Shown piece by piece: positions 9,747 through 19,736 of a DNA stretch of 64,000 bases. Positions within the stretch are counted from its first letter, which is position 1. Each line of letters starts with the position of its first letter. The notes below the pieces were generated by a model that was not told the DNA's origin, searched no databases, and saw nothing but the letters and a program-made list of their open reading frames with translations. Source of the stretch: an uncultured Prevotellaceae bacterium (GTDB taxonomy: Bacteria; Bacteroidota; Bacteroidia; Bacteroidales; Muribaculaceae); contig CAMZFV010000014.1 of NCBI GenBank assembly GCA_947306175.1, positions 1 through 64,000 on the forward strand, read 5' to 3'. Both the position numbers and the translations under genes were made by a program.

Positions 9747-10114
9747 TTAGTTTTAAATGATTTAGTTAAAGTAGAATACTATGTATTCTAAATTGCAAAG
9801 TTAATAAATTATGATGAGATTACAATGAAGTGGGGTGACAAAATGAGGTGGGGTGTGCTTTTTGGCATGGACAGGAGGGTGGCGTTGGTTTTATCTTTGT
9901 GAAGCGATGGGCGGATTTGTGCTTTTAACACGCCCCCCGCACCTATGTGTTTTTGAAATTCTCGATTTCTTGTGATGTCAGTGGACTGTCAATCAGCAGT
10001 TTGTGTAAATGGGTGCAAGATGTGGGCAATTTGCTTTTTGACAGAAAAAGTTCGGGAGATTGGGTGATGTAGTGAATTTGTTGTAACTTTACACTCTGAA
10101 AAAATGAGGGAAAT

Positions 10115-11245
10115 ATGAAGTTCAGTGAAGTTTTAGGCAATGAGCAGGCGATAGGGCAGATACGGCGGATGATTGACGCCGACCGTTTGCCCCATGCGTT
10201 GCTCCTCTACGGTGAGCCGGGGGTGCCCAAGTTGGGCCTGGCGATGGCTGCGGCACAGTATCTGCACTGCAAGAACCACGTTGATGGCGACTCGTGCGGG
10301 GTGTGCCCGCTATGCCGTCAGCATCAGTCGTTCAACCAGGTGGATACCCACTACAGCTACCCCTTTACCAACCGCAAGGGCGACAGCAACAGCCCCTGCG
10401 ATGCCAATGACTATATCGACGAGTGGCGCGAGTTTGTAACGACCTATCCTGTGGAGGATTACCAGGCATGGCTCGGCTTGTTGAAGAATGACAATGCGCA
10501 GCCGCAAATCTTTGTGCGCGAGGCGGATAGCATCATGCGCAAGATGACCCTCAGTGCCTATACCGCCAAGTATAAGGTGCTCATCATGTGGCTCCCCGAG
10601 AAGCTGAAAGACGAGGCGGCCAACAAGCTGCTGAAACTCATCGAGGAACCTTATGACGACTGCAAATTCATCCTCGTGAGCGACAACGAGAAAGGCATCC
10701 TGGGAACGATCCTGTCACGTTGCCAGCGCATCGAGCTGCGCAAACCATCCACACCGATGGTGGCACAGTACCTGGTGGAGCGCTATGGCATGGACATGCA
10801 GGACGCTCTCGCCCTTGCCGCCCCTGCCGACGGCAACGTTACCATGGCCGAGCGCATGGTGCAGACGGGCAGCGAGTTCCATGAGTTCCGCGACCGCTTC
10901 ATCGAGCTGATGCGACTCTCTTATCAGCATGATCTGGCGAAGCTCAAGGCCTGGAGCGAGGTCATTGCCGACTTCAAGCGTGAGAAGGCCCGCCGTTTCC
11001 TCAGCTACGCCGTGCGTCAGGTGCGCGAGAACTTCATCTACAACCTGCGCAACCCGGAGTTGAATTACCTAACCCGTGAGGAGGAGGCCTTCTCGACCCG
11101 TTTTTCGCCCTTTATCAACGAGCGTAACGTCGAGGGCATCGTGAGCGAACTGGAACGCGCCAGCACCGACATCGCCGGCAACGGCAATGCCAAGCTGATC
11201 CTCTTCGACCTCACCATCCGCCTCTCCATCCTCATCCGGAAATAA
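10115..11245 (+). CDS. holB: DNA polymerase III delta' subunit
   Basis: 376 aa; MKFSEVLGNEQAIGQIRRMIDADRLPHALLLYGEPGVPKLGLA, zinc-binding cysteines, AAA+ clamp-loader motifs. Confidence 0.85.
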   Translation: MKFSEVLGNEQAIGQIRRMIDADRLPHALLLYGEPGVPKLGLAMAAAQYLHCKNHVDGDSCGVCPLCRQHQSFNQVDTHYSYPFTNRKGDSNSPCDANDYIDEWREFVTTYPVEDYQAWLGLLKNDNAQPQIFVREADSIMRKMTLSAYTAKYKVLIMWLPEKLKDEAANKLLKLIEEPYDDCKFILVSDNEKGILGTILSRCQRIELRKPSTPMVAQYLVERYGMDMQDALALAAPADGNVTMAERMVQTGSEFHEFRDRFIELMRLSYQHDLAKLKAWSEVIADFKREKARRFLSYAVRQVRENFIYNLRNPELNYLTREEEAFSTRFSPFINERNVEGIVSELERASTDIAGNGNAKLILFDLTIRLSILIRK

Positions 11246-11264
11246 CGTCTAAAGTCTATCAACC

Positions 11265-14200
11265 ATGACACCATTCCTGAAACAAGTGGCCCGTCATTAC
11301 CTTGAGGTTCAATCGCTTGAGGACTACTGCTTCGTCTTTCCCAACCGCCGAGGCGGCCAGTTCTTTCTCCATTACCTGCAAGAACAGCTCATTGCCGCCG
11401 ACAATCAGCAAGGGGCCACCAAGCCTCACCTCATGCCCTGTGTCACCTCGATCAACGACTTTGTGACCGAACTCACAGGCAAGGCCAGCGCATCCAACAT
11501 CGAAATGATGTTTGCCCTCTACGAGGCCTATTGTCAGGAGATGAAAGACCACGCCCAGGAGTTTGACCGCTTCATCTACTGGGCCCAACTCATCATCAGC
11601 GATTTCAATGACATCGACCGCTCGCTGGCCGATGCCGGGGAGATTTACCAGAACCTCGAGGACCTGCATGACGTGACCAGCAACTACCTTGCTGAGGAGG
11701 TCAAGGAGAAGGTCAAGAGCATATTTGGCGAGAACCTGTTCACCGCCTTCTTTGACACGCGCGCCGATGCCAACTTGTGGCGACTTTCCGATAAGTCCTC
11801 AAGCACTGACGAATCGGCCGACGCCAAGGTGAAACAAGAGTTCTTGAGTCTGTGGAATGTGCTCAAGCCCATCTACGACGCCTATCATGAGGTGCTCAAG
11901 CGCAAGGGCGTCGTTTCTCCAGGCCGCCAGTTGCGCATGGCCGCCGAATGTCCGCCCGAGACGACACGTTACAGCCGTCTGGTGTTTGTGGGATTCGGCG
12001 TGCTGTCCGCCGCCGAAATTAAGCTTTTTGATCACTTCAATAACATGAGTCAGGCCGACTTCTGGTGGGACAATGCGGGTATCAAGAAACAGTTGGAGAT
12101 TGCCCCGCACGACCCTGGCGCACTGCTGATTGAAGGCTATTGCCAGCGTTTCAAGGCGCAGCCGCTTGAACCGCTTGATGAGACCCCGCCGAGCCTTCGT
12201 GTCGTTGCCGTGCCATCGACTGTCGGTCAAGCCAAACAGGCCTTTGATGAAGTCGCCCTCATGCGGGAACAGAACCGCCAACTTGGCATTGAGACCGCCA
12301 TCGTCCTGCCCGACGAGAGTCTGCTGGTGCCCCTGCTGCACTCGGTGCACGGCGTGGACCGCCTCAACGTCACGCTCGGCTACCCCTTGCGCAGTTCGGG
12401 CATCGTCTCGCTCATGCACATTGTGGCGCGGATGCACCACCAGGCCAGCAAGGAACACGGCATGTGGACCTATTACCGCGAGGATGTGAACGACATCCTG
12501 TCCCATCCGCTCATCAAGACCCACTTCACCAGCGAGGCGCTGGCGATGACGTTCGAGTTAGCCTCGACCAACCGTTTCAGGGTGCCTGCCAGCGAGTTTG
12601 AGCAGTTGTCTTTCTATGCCTTGTTCAAGCCGGCGATAGATAGTGAACAGGCCACCGATGACCACTCGCAGCAGACGGATTACTTGAGTAATCTCCTGTC
12701 ATTCTGTGATTTGCTGATACAACGGATGCAGCAACAGACCGATGCCGATTCAGCCGATGAAGATGACGAAAACGCTGTGGAATTGCCCTTGCAGCAGGCG
12801 TTCCTGGTCATGTATATGGACGTGCTCAACCAGCTCAAAGCCTCACTCGACGAGTATGGCCAGACCTTCGAGCGCAGCATTTCCACGCTCTTTTATGTCA
12901 TCGACCGCCTCACCGCCAGCGCCGTTGTCCCGTTCACGGGAATGCCGCTGGAGGGCCTTCAGGTCATGGGTCTGCTGGAGACCCGCGGCCTGGACTTCGA
13001 GAACATTGTCATCCTCTCGATGAATGAGCGCATCTTCCCGCGCCACCGTAGCGTCAACTCGTTTATTCCCAACTACATCCGTCGCGCTTATGGTATGTCA
13101 ACCCTGGAGCAGCAGGAGGCGATTGTGGCCTTCAATTTCTATCGCCTGCTCAACCGTTCGCGACACGTGACGTTCATCTACGATTCCAGTGCCCAGAAGT
13201 TGGGTTCCGCCGAGCCGTCACGCTACATTGCGCAATTGGAAAAAGTCTATAACATTGACATGGATCACGTGGAGATGACCGTCGAGCCGCATACCTCCAA
13301 CCCGATTGCCATCCAGGTTCCCAATGAGGGCGTCAACTTGCGAGAGCTTTATACCAAGAGCGATGGCAAGTTCCTCTCGGCCAGCGCCATCAACAAGTAT
13401 ATCACCTGCCCGTTGATGTTCTATCTGCACTATGTTCAGCGGTTGAGCGACGACAACGAGTTGTCCGATTTCATGGACAAGGGCACCTTTGGCAACATCA
13501 TTCACGACACCCTGAGCGAATGCTATCAGCCCAGGGAGGGCGAGGGCGGTCCCCACACGTTCACGAGCGATGAAATAGAGTTTTTCATCAAACGCCGCCT
13601 CGATGAGGTCATCAAGCGCAACATCAAGCACCACTACCTGCACGTGCCCGAGGACCAGCTGGAGACAGATACCAAGCCGCTCAAGGGTGAAGCGCTGATG
13701 CTCGTGGATTCCATCAGGAGCTATATCAGGTTTGTATTGGATTACGATAAGGCTTTGGCACCTTTCACGGTGCTGGAATGTGAGGAAACGCACGATGTGT
13801 CTGGATTGCGCATTGGCGGCGAGGTGTTCAACTTCACCTATAAACCTGACCGCGTGGACAAGCTGGCCGATGGCACAGTGCGCATCGTGGACTATAAGAC
13901 GGGTGGGGATGTGACCAGTTTTGCTAATGTCGAAGGTTTACCCGACCTCTTTGACGTGAAAAAGCCAAAACGTCGCAAGGCGATTTTGCAGCTATTCCTC
14001 TACTGCTATGCCTATATGACCGAGCATGCTGATTTGCAACAGGTTACGCCCGTGATTTACAAGATAGCCTCGATGAAGGAAAGCGGAGTGTTTGTTGGGG
14101 CTCCGAGGTCAAGGAGCAAATCTCAGTATGTCTTTTCCAGGGAGGACGGCACGGCGCAGGATTTCGCCAGTTGCATGACTGACGTGATAAAGTCCCTCTT

Positions 14201-14309
14201 TGATGACGATTTTACACAGACGCCTGAGAATGCCAAGTCGGGTGGTTGCAACTATTGCCGCTTCATTGACATCTGCCGTCGCACGCCCAAGGTGCGTTTC
14301 AATTTTTGA
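11265..14309 (+). CDS. AddB-like PD-(D/E)XK nuclease / inactivated helicase family protein
   Basis: 1014 aa; FPNRRGGQFFLHYLQEQL N-terminus, RIVDYKTGG nuclease motif, C-terminal Cys cluster (GGCNYCRFIDIC). Confidence 0.85.
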   Translation: MTPFLKQVARHYLEVQSLEDYCFVFPNRRGGQFFLHYLQEQLIAADNQQGATKPHLMPCVTSINDFVTELTGKASASNIEMMFALYEAYCQEMKDHAQEFDRFIYWAQLIISDFNDIDRSLADAGEIYQNLEDLHDVTSNYLAEEVKEKVKSIFGENLFTAFFDTRADANLWRLSDKSSSTDESADAKVKQEFLSLWNVLKPIYDAYHEVLKRKGVVSPGRQLRMAAECPPETTRYSRLVFVGFGVLSAAEIKLFDHFNNMSQADFWWDNAGIKKQLEIAPHDPGALLIEGYCQRFKAQPLEPLDETPPSLRVVAVPSTVGQAKQAFDEVALMREQNRQLGIETAIVLPDESLLVPLLHSVHGVDRLNVTLGYPLRSSGIVSLMHIVARMHHQASKEHGMWTYYREDVNDILSHPLIKTHFTSEALAMTFELASTNRFRVPASEFEQLSFYALFKPAIDSEQATDDHSQQTDYLSNLLSFCDLLIQRMQQQTDADSADEDDENAVELPLQQAFLVMYMDVLNQLKASLDEYGQTFERSISTLFYVIDRLTASAVVPFTGMPLEGLQVMGLLETRGLDFENIVILSMNERIFPRHRSVNSFIPNYIRRAYGMSTLEQQEAIVAFNFYRLLNRSRHVTFIYDSSAQKLGSAEPSRYIAQLEKVYNIDMDHVEMTVEPHTSNPIAIQVPNEGVNLRELYTKSDGKFLSASAINKYITCPLMFYLHYVQRLSDDNELSDFMDKGTFGNIIHDTLSECYQPREGEGGPHTFTSDEIEFFIKRRLDEVIKRNIKHHYLHVPEDQLETDTKPLKGEALMLVDSIRSYIRFVLDYDKALAPFTVLECEETHDVSGLRIGGEVFNFTYKPDRVDKLADGTVRIVDYKTGGDVTSFANVEGLPDLFDVKKPKRRKAILQLFLYCYAYMTEHADLQQVTPVIYKIASMKESGVFVGAPRSRSKSQYVFSREDGTAQDFASCMTDVIKSLFDDDFTQTPENAKSGGCNYCRFIDICRRTPKVRFNF

Positions 14310-14338
14310 TACCTTTTCCCCTTTACGGGAACACTTCA

Positions 14339-14851
14339 TCAGTCCTGACGACGCTTGCGCTGGCTCTCAATGTCGGCGTTCAGGCGTTCCTCGTCATCCT
14401 CGGTCCACAGGGGATTTTCCTCCTCTTCCCAGTCGAAGGAGTCATCCAGGGGCATCGGGTCATCAAAGCCGAAGAAAGCGTCGTCGGTGAACTCTTGCAA
14501 CTCGCGGCCCTCCTTTTTGGTGGGGCGGCCCATGCCGCGCTGGCGGTTGACAAAGCCGTCGATTTTCACCATCTCCAGCAGGCGCAGCTGGTCAGCGCTG
14601 GTGACGTTCTTCAAGTAGAGGGGCACGAGTTTGGCGCCCACACGGTTGTTGAGCAGGCCAATGACCTCGAAGGAATAGGTGATGGGGGGCTTGCGCACGT
14701 CGATGCGGTCGCCCACCTTGATGCCGTGGGACGGCTTCACCGTCATCCCACCCATGGTCACGCGGCCCAGCTTGCACGCTGTGGTGGCAATGGTGCGCGT
14801 CTTGAACACACGCGTGGCCCAGAGCCACTTGTCGATCCTCACTTCCTTCAT
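14339..14851 (-). CDS. S4-domain RNA-binding protein (Hsp15/HslR-like)
   Basis: MKEVRIDKWLWATRVFKTRTIATTACKLGRVTMGG S4 domain. Confidence 0.9.
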   Translation of the reverse strand: MKEVRIDKWLWATRVFKTRTIATTACKLGRVTMGGMTVKPSHGIKVGDRIDVRKPPITYSFEVIGLLNNRVGAKLVPLYLKNVTSADQLRLLEMVKIDGFVNRQRGMGRPTKKEGRELQEFTDDAFFGFDDPMPLDDSFDWEEEENPLWTEDDEERLNADIESQRKRRQD

Positions 14852-14900
14852 AGTTAAAATAGAACCCTCTCTAAACTCTAAACTTAAGTGGCGCAGCCAC

Positions 14901-15464
14901 TTACTTATTATTGTAATTGTTCATGGCGAACGTCACGCCCGACAGGCAGAAGGCCTTGATGGCATCAACGGCCACTTTGGCACGCTCAGGCAGTATCGCC
15001 AGCTCCTCGGGGGTGGGGTAGCCCAGCACGTAATCCACTTGGGCTCCTGGCGGGAAATCGTTCCCGATACCGAAGCGCAGCCGTGCCCACTGCTGGCTCT
15101 GCAGCATCTCAGTGATGCTCTTCAGGCCGTTGTGGCCGCCGTCGGCACCCTTGGGGCGGATGCGCACCTGTCCGAAGGGCAGCGCTATGTCGTCAACAAT
15201 CACCAGCAGGTGGTCCAACTCGATGTGCTCCTTGATCATCCAGTATCGCACGGCGTCACCACTCAAATTCATGTAGGTGGACGGCTTCAACAGCACCAGC
15301 TGCTGGTTCTTGAGACGCATCTCAGCCACAGCGCCGTAGCGTTGTGGCGAGAAAACAATATTGGATGCCTCGGCGAGTGCATCCAATATTGTAAATCCTA
15401 TGTTGTGGCGGGTACCCTGGTATTCTGGACCAATGTTTCCCAAGCCGACAATGAGATACTTCAT
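14901..15464 (-). CDS. pth: Aminoacyl-tRNA hydrolase
   Basis: [43 protein letters not shown] motifs. Confidence 0.97.
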   Translation of the reverse strand: MKYLIVGLGNIGPEYQGTRHNIGFTILDALAEASNIVFSPQRYGAVAEMRLKNQQLVLLKPSTYMNLSGDAVRYWMIKEHIELDHLLVIVDDIALPFGQVRIRPKGADGGHNGLKSITEMLQSQQWARLRFGIGNDFPPGAQVDYVLGYPTPEELAILPERAKVAVDAIKAFCLSGVTFAMNNYNNK

Positions 15465-15508
15465 AGGTTGTAAGAGTATTCTGGCGTCTATCGCCAGCAG
15501 GTCGATGA

Positions 15509-16204
15509 TTACTCGGCAGCGGCCTCGCCTTCAGCAGCTTCCTCACCTTCCTCGGTTGCGGCAGCAGCAGAGTTACGGGTGGCGCGTACACCAGCGATAA
15601 CCAGATCCTTAGCGTTAACCAACTCGTAGTTGTCGAACTCGCAGTCGCGAACCTTGATGGTCTTGCCAATCTCCAGATGATCCACGTTGAGGATGATGGT
15701 CTCGGGAATGTCCTTGTACAGACCTTTAACCTTCACCTTCTTCATGCTCAGGTAGAGCTTACCACCGGCCTTAACACCGACAGCGTGACCCTCGAGGTGC
15801 ACGGGAATCTCAACAACAACGGGCTTGTCTTCGGTAACTTCCAGCAGGTCGATGTGCAGGACAGCGTCGCTCACGGGGTGATACTGCAGGTCCTTCAGGA
15901 CAGCCTTGCGGGTCTGGCCATCATAAGTCAGGTCGATTACATACACGTCGGTGCTGTAAACCAGCTTGCGGATGTCTGCAAAGTTCACTACCAGGTCAGT
16001 GGTGATGATACCCTTGCCGTCACGGCCGATGGGAACCACCTTCTCGCCAGCGAGCAGCTTGCCATTGTACTTGCCGTCCTTGTCGAGCTCAACGAGCTTG
16101 CCACCATTCAGGACAACGGGAATCTTGTTCTCCTTGCGGAGCGCCTTAGCGGCCTTCTTGCCGAGGTCAGTACGAGCCTCTGCGTTCAATTGAAAAGTCT
16201 TCAT
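15509..16204 (-). CDS. rplY: 50S ribosomal protein L25 / Ctc-type
   Basis: L25 N-terminal and Ctc-type C-terminal domains; acidic Ala/Glu-rich tail. Confidence 0.93.
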   Translation of the reverse strand: MKTFQLNAEARTDLGKKAAKALRKENKIPVVLNGGKLVELDKDGKYNGKLLAGEKVVPIGRDGKGIITTDLVVNFADIRKLVYSTDVYVIDLTYDGQTRKAVLKDLQYHPVSDAVLHIDLLEVTEDKPVVVEIPVHLEGHAVGVKAGGKLYLSMKKVKVKGLYKDIPETIILNVDHLEIGKTIKVRDCEFDNYELVNAKDLVIAGVRATRNSAAAATEEGEEAAEGEAAAE

Positions 16205-16343
16205 TTTTAATTGGTTGTGTTACTCAAAATTAAAGTAATTGGTTCGTAAAAACGCTTCCTTTAATTTCCCATCACACGGGAAAAACTTGAAAAAGCGGGG
16301 CAAAGATACAACAATTTTTCCAACTGGCAATACCATTGCCCAT

Positions 16344-16387
16344 AAAAATGAATGTCAGCGACCCGATTGAGGGTGCTGACATTCATC
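16344..16387 (-). terminator. Intrinsic terminator of tsf
   Basis: Perfect 11-bp stem TGAATGTCAGC/GCTGACATTCA followed on the minus strand by a T run. Confidence 0.8.
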
Positions 16388-16412
16388 ATGTTGCTGTATC
16401 TCTGTTCGAGAA

Positions 16413-17408
16413 TTAGTCAACGTTGAGGTTGACGCGCTTCAGGTCGATGGCCTTGAGGTCCTTGTCGGCGGCAGCGAGGAACTGTGCAACAGTCTCCTTG
16501 TTCTCGCCGGCCTCGTAGATCTGCTCCATCAGGACGCTCTCCTGATAGAACTTGTTCAGGCGACCCTGGGCGATGTTCTGAATCATCTGCTCGGGCATGT
16601 TGGCCTCCTTCTGCTTGGCGGTCTCGTCCATGAGCTTCAGAGCCTCAGCAACCTGCTCCTCGGTCATGTAACCCTTGCGGATAGCCTCGTCGCGGTGCTC
16701 CTCGGTAGCGCAGTAGTAGGGGTTGAAACCAGCCTTCTTCAAGGCATTCTCAACGGCCTTGCTTACCTGCTCGGCACGGGTCTTGTCAACAGCCATGCGG
16801 AGCTCCTCGTCGATAACCTCCTGAGGAATCTGCTCGCGGGTGGCCTTGATGGGATTCATCGAGGCAACCTGCATAGCGATAGCCTTGGCCACGTCCTCAG
16901 CCACGTTCTCCTGGTTGAAGGCAACAGCAGCCGACAACATACCGTTGAAGTGGTTGTAAACGACGGTCGAGGGGGCATTCAAGCACTCATAAGCGCCCAA
17001 CTCCATCTTCTCACCGGTGATACCGCTCAGGGCGGTGATCTGCTCGCTCACGCTCTTGCCGTCCATCTGGAGGGCATTGAGCTCGTCGAGGTTAGCAGGC
17101 TTCTGAGCCATTGCGAGGTCCAGGATAGCCTTGGCGAGGTTGACAAACTTCTCGTTCTTGGCAACGAAGTCGGTCTCACACTTGAGGGCGATGATAGCAG
17201 CGAACTTGCCGTCGGTCTTACCGATAGCGATACCCTGAGCTGCCTGACGGTCTTCACGCTTGGCGGCGATGGCCTGGCCGCGCTTGCGGATCAGCTCCAT
17301 AGCCTTGGTGATGTCGTTGTCGCTCTCGATGAGCGCCTTCTTGCAGTCGCTCAAGCCTGCGCCGGTCATGTCGCGCAGTTTCTTGATGTCATTGATGGTT
17401 ACAGCCAT
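16413..17408 (-). CDS. tsf: Elongation factor Ts
   Basis: MAVTINDIKKLRDMTGAGLSDCKKAL, ALKCETDFVAKN. Confidence 0.98.
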   Translation of the reverse strand: MAVTINDIKKLRDMTGAGLSDCKKALIESDNDITKAMELIRKRGQAIAAKREDRQAAQGIAIGKTDGKFAAIIALKCETDFVAKNEKFVNLAKAILDLAMAQKPANLDELNALQMDGKSVSEQITALSGITGEKMELGAYECLNAPSTVVYNHFNGMLSAAVAFNQENVAEDVAKAIAMQVASMNPIKATREQIPQEVIDEELRMAVDKTRAEQVSKAVENALKKAGFNPYYCATEEHRDEAIRKGYMTEEQVAEALKLMDETAKQKEANMPEQMIQNIAQGRLNKFYQESVLMEQIYEAGENKETVAQFLAAADKDLKAIDLKRVNLNVD

Positions 17409-17453
17409 AATTCTGTTTTAATTAACTAATTGGTTAGTTGTTATTGTTGGGAA

Positions 17454-18302
17454 TTATTCCTCTGCTTTGGGTGCCTCTTCGGCGGGAGCCTCTTCAGCCT
17501 TGGGGGCCTCTTCGGCTGCGGCAGCAGGACGACGAACGCGCTGGCGGCGGGGCTTGGGAGCCTCTTTTACCTCCTCGGCATCGGCCTCGGCGTCCTTGTT
17601 GTCGATCTGCTCAACCTTGCGCTCTTCCAGACCTTCCTTGATGGCCTCGCAAACGGTAGCCAGGATGATGTCGATCGACTTGCTGGCGTCATCGTTAGCG
17701 GGGATCACAAAGTCAACATTGCTGGGATCGCTGTTGGTGTCAACGATACCAAACACGGGGATACCCAGGCGGTTAGCCTCGGCAACAGCGATGTGCTCCT
17801 TGAGCACGTCAACCACGAACAGTGCGCTGGGAAGACGGTTCAGGTTCTTGATGGAACCCAGGTTCTTCTCTAACTTGGCGCGCTGACGGCTCAGCTGCAG
17901 CTTCTCGCGCTTCGACATGTTGGCCATAGTGCCGTCGGTCTCCATCTTGTCGATGGTGTCCATCTTCTTCACAGCCTTGCGGATGGTGGTGAAGTTGGTC
18001 AGCATACCGCCGGGCCAACGCTCGATCACGTAGGGCATATCAACGCTCATGGCACGCTCGCGGGTCACGTCCTTGGCCTGCTTCTTGGTGGCAACAAACA
18101 GCACGCGCTTGCCACTCTTGGCAATGTTCTTCAGGGCGTTTGCTGCCTCTTCCAGCTTAGCGCTGGTCTTGTATAAGTCGATGATGTGGATACCGTTACG
18201 CTCCATGAAGATGTAGGGCGCCATAGCGGGGTTCCATTTGCGTTTGAGGTGACCAAAGTGGCAAGTAGCCTCCAGCAGTTGGTCAAATTTAGGTGTCTGC
18301 AT
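17454..18302 (-). CDS. rpsB: 30S ribosomal protein S2
   Basis: FDQLLEATCHFGHLKRKWNPAMAPYIF; Ala/Glu-rich C-terminal extension. Confidence 0.98.
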   Translation of the reverse strand: MQTPKFDQLLEATCHFGHLKRKWNPAMAPYIFMERNGIHIIDLYKTSAKLEEAANALKNIAKSGKRVLFVATKKQAKDVTRERAMSVDMPYVIERWPGGMLTNFTTIRKAVKKMDTIDKMETDGTMANMSKREKLQLSRQRAKLEKNLGSIKNLNRLPSALFVVDVLKEHIAVAEANRLGIPVFGIVDTNSDPSNVDFVIPANDDASKSIDIILATVCEAIKEGLEERKVEQIDNKDAEADAEEVKEAPKPRRQRVRRPAAAAEEAPKAEEAPAEEAPKAEE

Positions 18303-18348
18303 TGTTTTGTTTTGTTTTTAAAAAAAATTGTTTACGTTCGACTGAATC

Positions 18349-18394
18349 AATCGCATAGTAGCCACCGCAGTTCCCAGTGTGAGTCTATGCGATT
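18349..18394 (-). promoter_or_regulatory. Candidate structured leader upstream of rpsB (or rpsI terminator)
   Basis: Perfect 10-bp inverted repeat AATCGCATAG/CTATGCGATT in the rpsI-rpsB gap. Confidence 0.45.
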
Positions 18395-18501
18395 TGGATA
18401 CTAAACTCGATATAGTTCACGCTACACGTAGCGCATCTATATTTATAATGTGGAGCAAGCATCCGGACCACGGCAAGCCGCAGCCCGTCGTCATGCGGCG
18501 A

Positions 18502-18888
18502 TTAGCGCTTGCTGAACTGGAATCTCTTGCGGGCCTTGGGCTGACCGGGTTTCTTGCGCTCTACAGCACGCGGGTCGCGGGTCATGAAGCCCTCCTTGCG
18601 CAGTGCGCTCTTGTCCTCGGGGTTGATCTTCACCAGTGCGCGGGCGATAGCGAGACGCAGGGCCTCGGCCTGTCCCTTGTAACCGCCACCAACGAGATTA
18701 ACCTTGATGTCATACTTCTCGGCAACATCCAGCGTGTTAAGCGGTTGCTTGATCACGTATTGCAGGATGGGGTTGGGGAAGTAGTCTGCCAACGGGCGTT
18801 TGTTCACTGTGATTTCGCCAGTGCCTTCTTTCACATACACGCGAGCGATAGCGGCTTTGCGGCGACCTACTGCATTAATCTGTTCCAT
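18502..18888 (-). CDS. rpsI: 30S ribosomal protein S9
   Basis: MEQINAVGRRKAAIARVYVKEG ... KKPGQPKARKRFQFSKR. Confidence 0.98.
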   Translation of the reverse strand: MEQINAVGRRKAAIARVYVKEGTGEITVNKRPLADYFPNPILQYVIKQPLNTLDVAEKYDIKVNLVGGGYKGQAEALRLAIARALVKINPEDKSALRKEGFMTRDPRAVERKKPGQPKARKRFQFSKR

Positions 18889-18893
18889 GCTTC

Positions 18894-19376
18894 TTATTTG
18901 AGTTTGTTAATGTCAATAACTTTGGGATTCTGAGCCTCGTGGGGATGCTCGGGGCCGTTGTAAACGTGAACGTTCTTCAACAACTGGGCGCCCAGGCGGG
19001 TCTTGGGAAGCATACCCTTCAACACCTGCATGTACAGCGGGTGCATACCCTTGCGGAGGTCCTTCTTCTTCTCACTCTTAGCTTGCAACTGAGCAGGGGT
19101 CGTGAAGCGCTGACCACCGGGATAGCCGGTGTAGCGTACATACTGGTGCTCGGTCCACTTCTTGCCAGTCATCTTGCACTTGTCGGCATTGATGATGATG
19201 ACGTTGTCACCGCAGTCAACGTGCGGGGTGTAGTTGGGTTTGTACTTGCCGCGCAGCAACTTAGCCACCTTCGAGCACAAGCGACCCAAAATCTGGTCGG
19301 TAGCATCGACTACCACCCATTCCTTCTGAACGGTTTCGGCATTTGCCGAAATGGTTTTGTAACTTAAAGTATCCAC
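18894..19376 (-). CDS. rplM: 50S ribosomal protein L13
   Basis: WVVVDATDQILGRLCSKVAKLLRGKYKPNYTPHVDCGDNVIIINADK. Confidence 0.98.
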   Translation of the reverse strand: MDTLSYKTISANAETVQKEWVVVDATDQILGRLCSKVAKLLRGKYKPNYTPHVDCGDNVIIINADKCKMTGKKWTEHQYVRYTGYPGGQRFTTPAQLQAKSEKKKDLRKGMHPLYMQVLKGMLPKTRLGAQLLKNVHVYNGPEHPHEAQNPKVIDINKLK

Positions 19377-19694
19377 TTTTTTAAAATCCTAATTAATAGT
19401 TAGTTAATTGCCCAAGCAACATCCTGCGGAACGGCCAAATTCCACACGACACTGCCATAACGGGCTCTTACCATGATAATAATCGGCGCGCAAAGGTACT
19501 GCTTTTCATTTTCCTGACCAAAACTTTTCCTTCTTTTACCCCCTCAACTCGCCCAAAAACACCCCCAAAACCCAAATTTTTAACAAAGATTAACAGACGG
19601 AGGCGGTCGTTTCTCCTGTTTTTGGTGCCAAAATACCCCAAAATAGGGTCTTAAAAACCTAGTGACGAGCTACTGCGTTGACCTGTTTCTTATA

Positions 19695-19730
19695 GAGGCA
19701 GAGCCCCGGCCACGGGACACGTCGCTGTGG
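19695..19730. repeat. REP-like sequence at 3' side of the RAYT gene
   Basis: gaggcagagccccggccacgggacacgtcgctgtgg resembles gaggcacagcctcggcccacgggacatgtcgcggtg at 20718. Confidence 0.65.
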
Positions 19731-19736
19731 TTGTTG

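Noticed and set aside
9943-10140. 65-aa minus-strand ORF upstream of holB
   Set aside because: Overlaps the holB start and promoter region; no supporting features.
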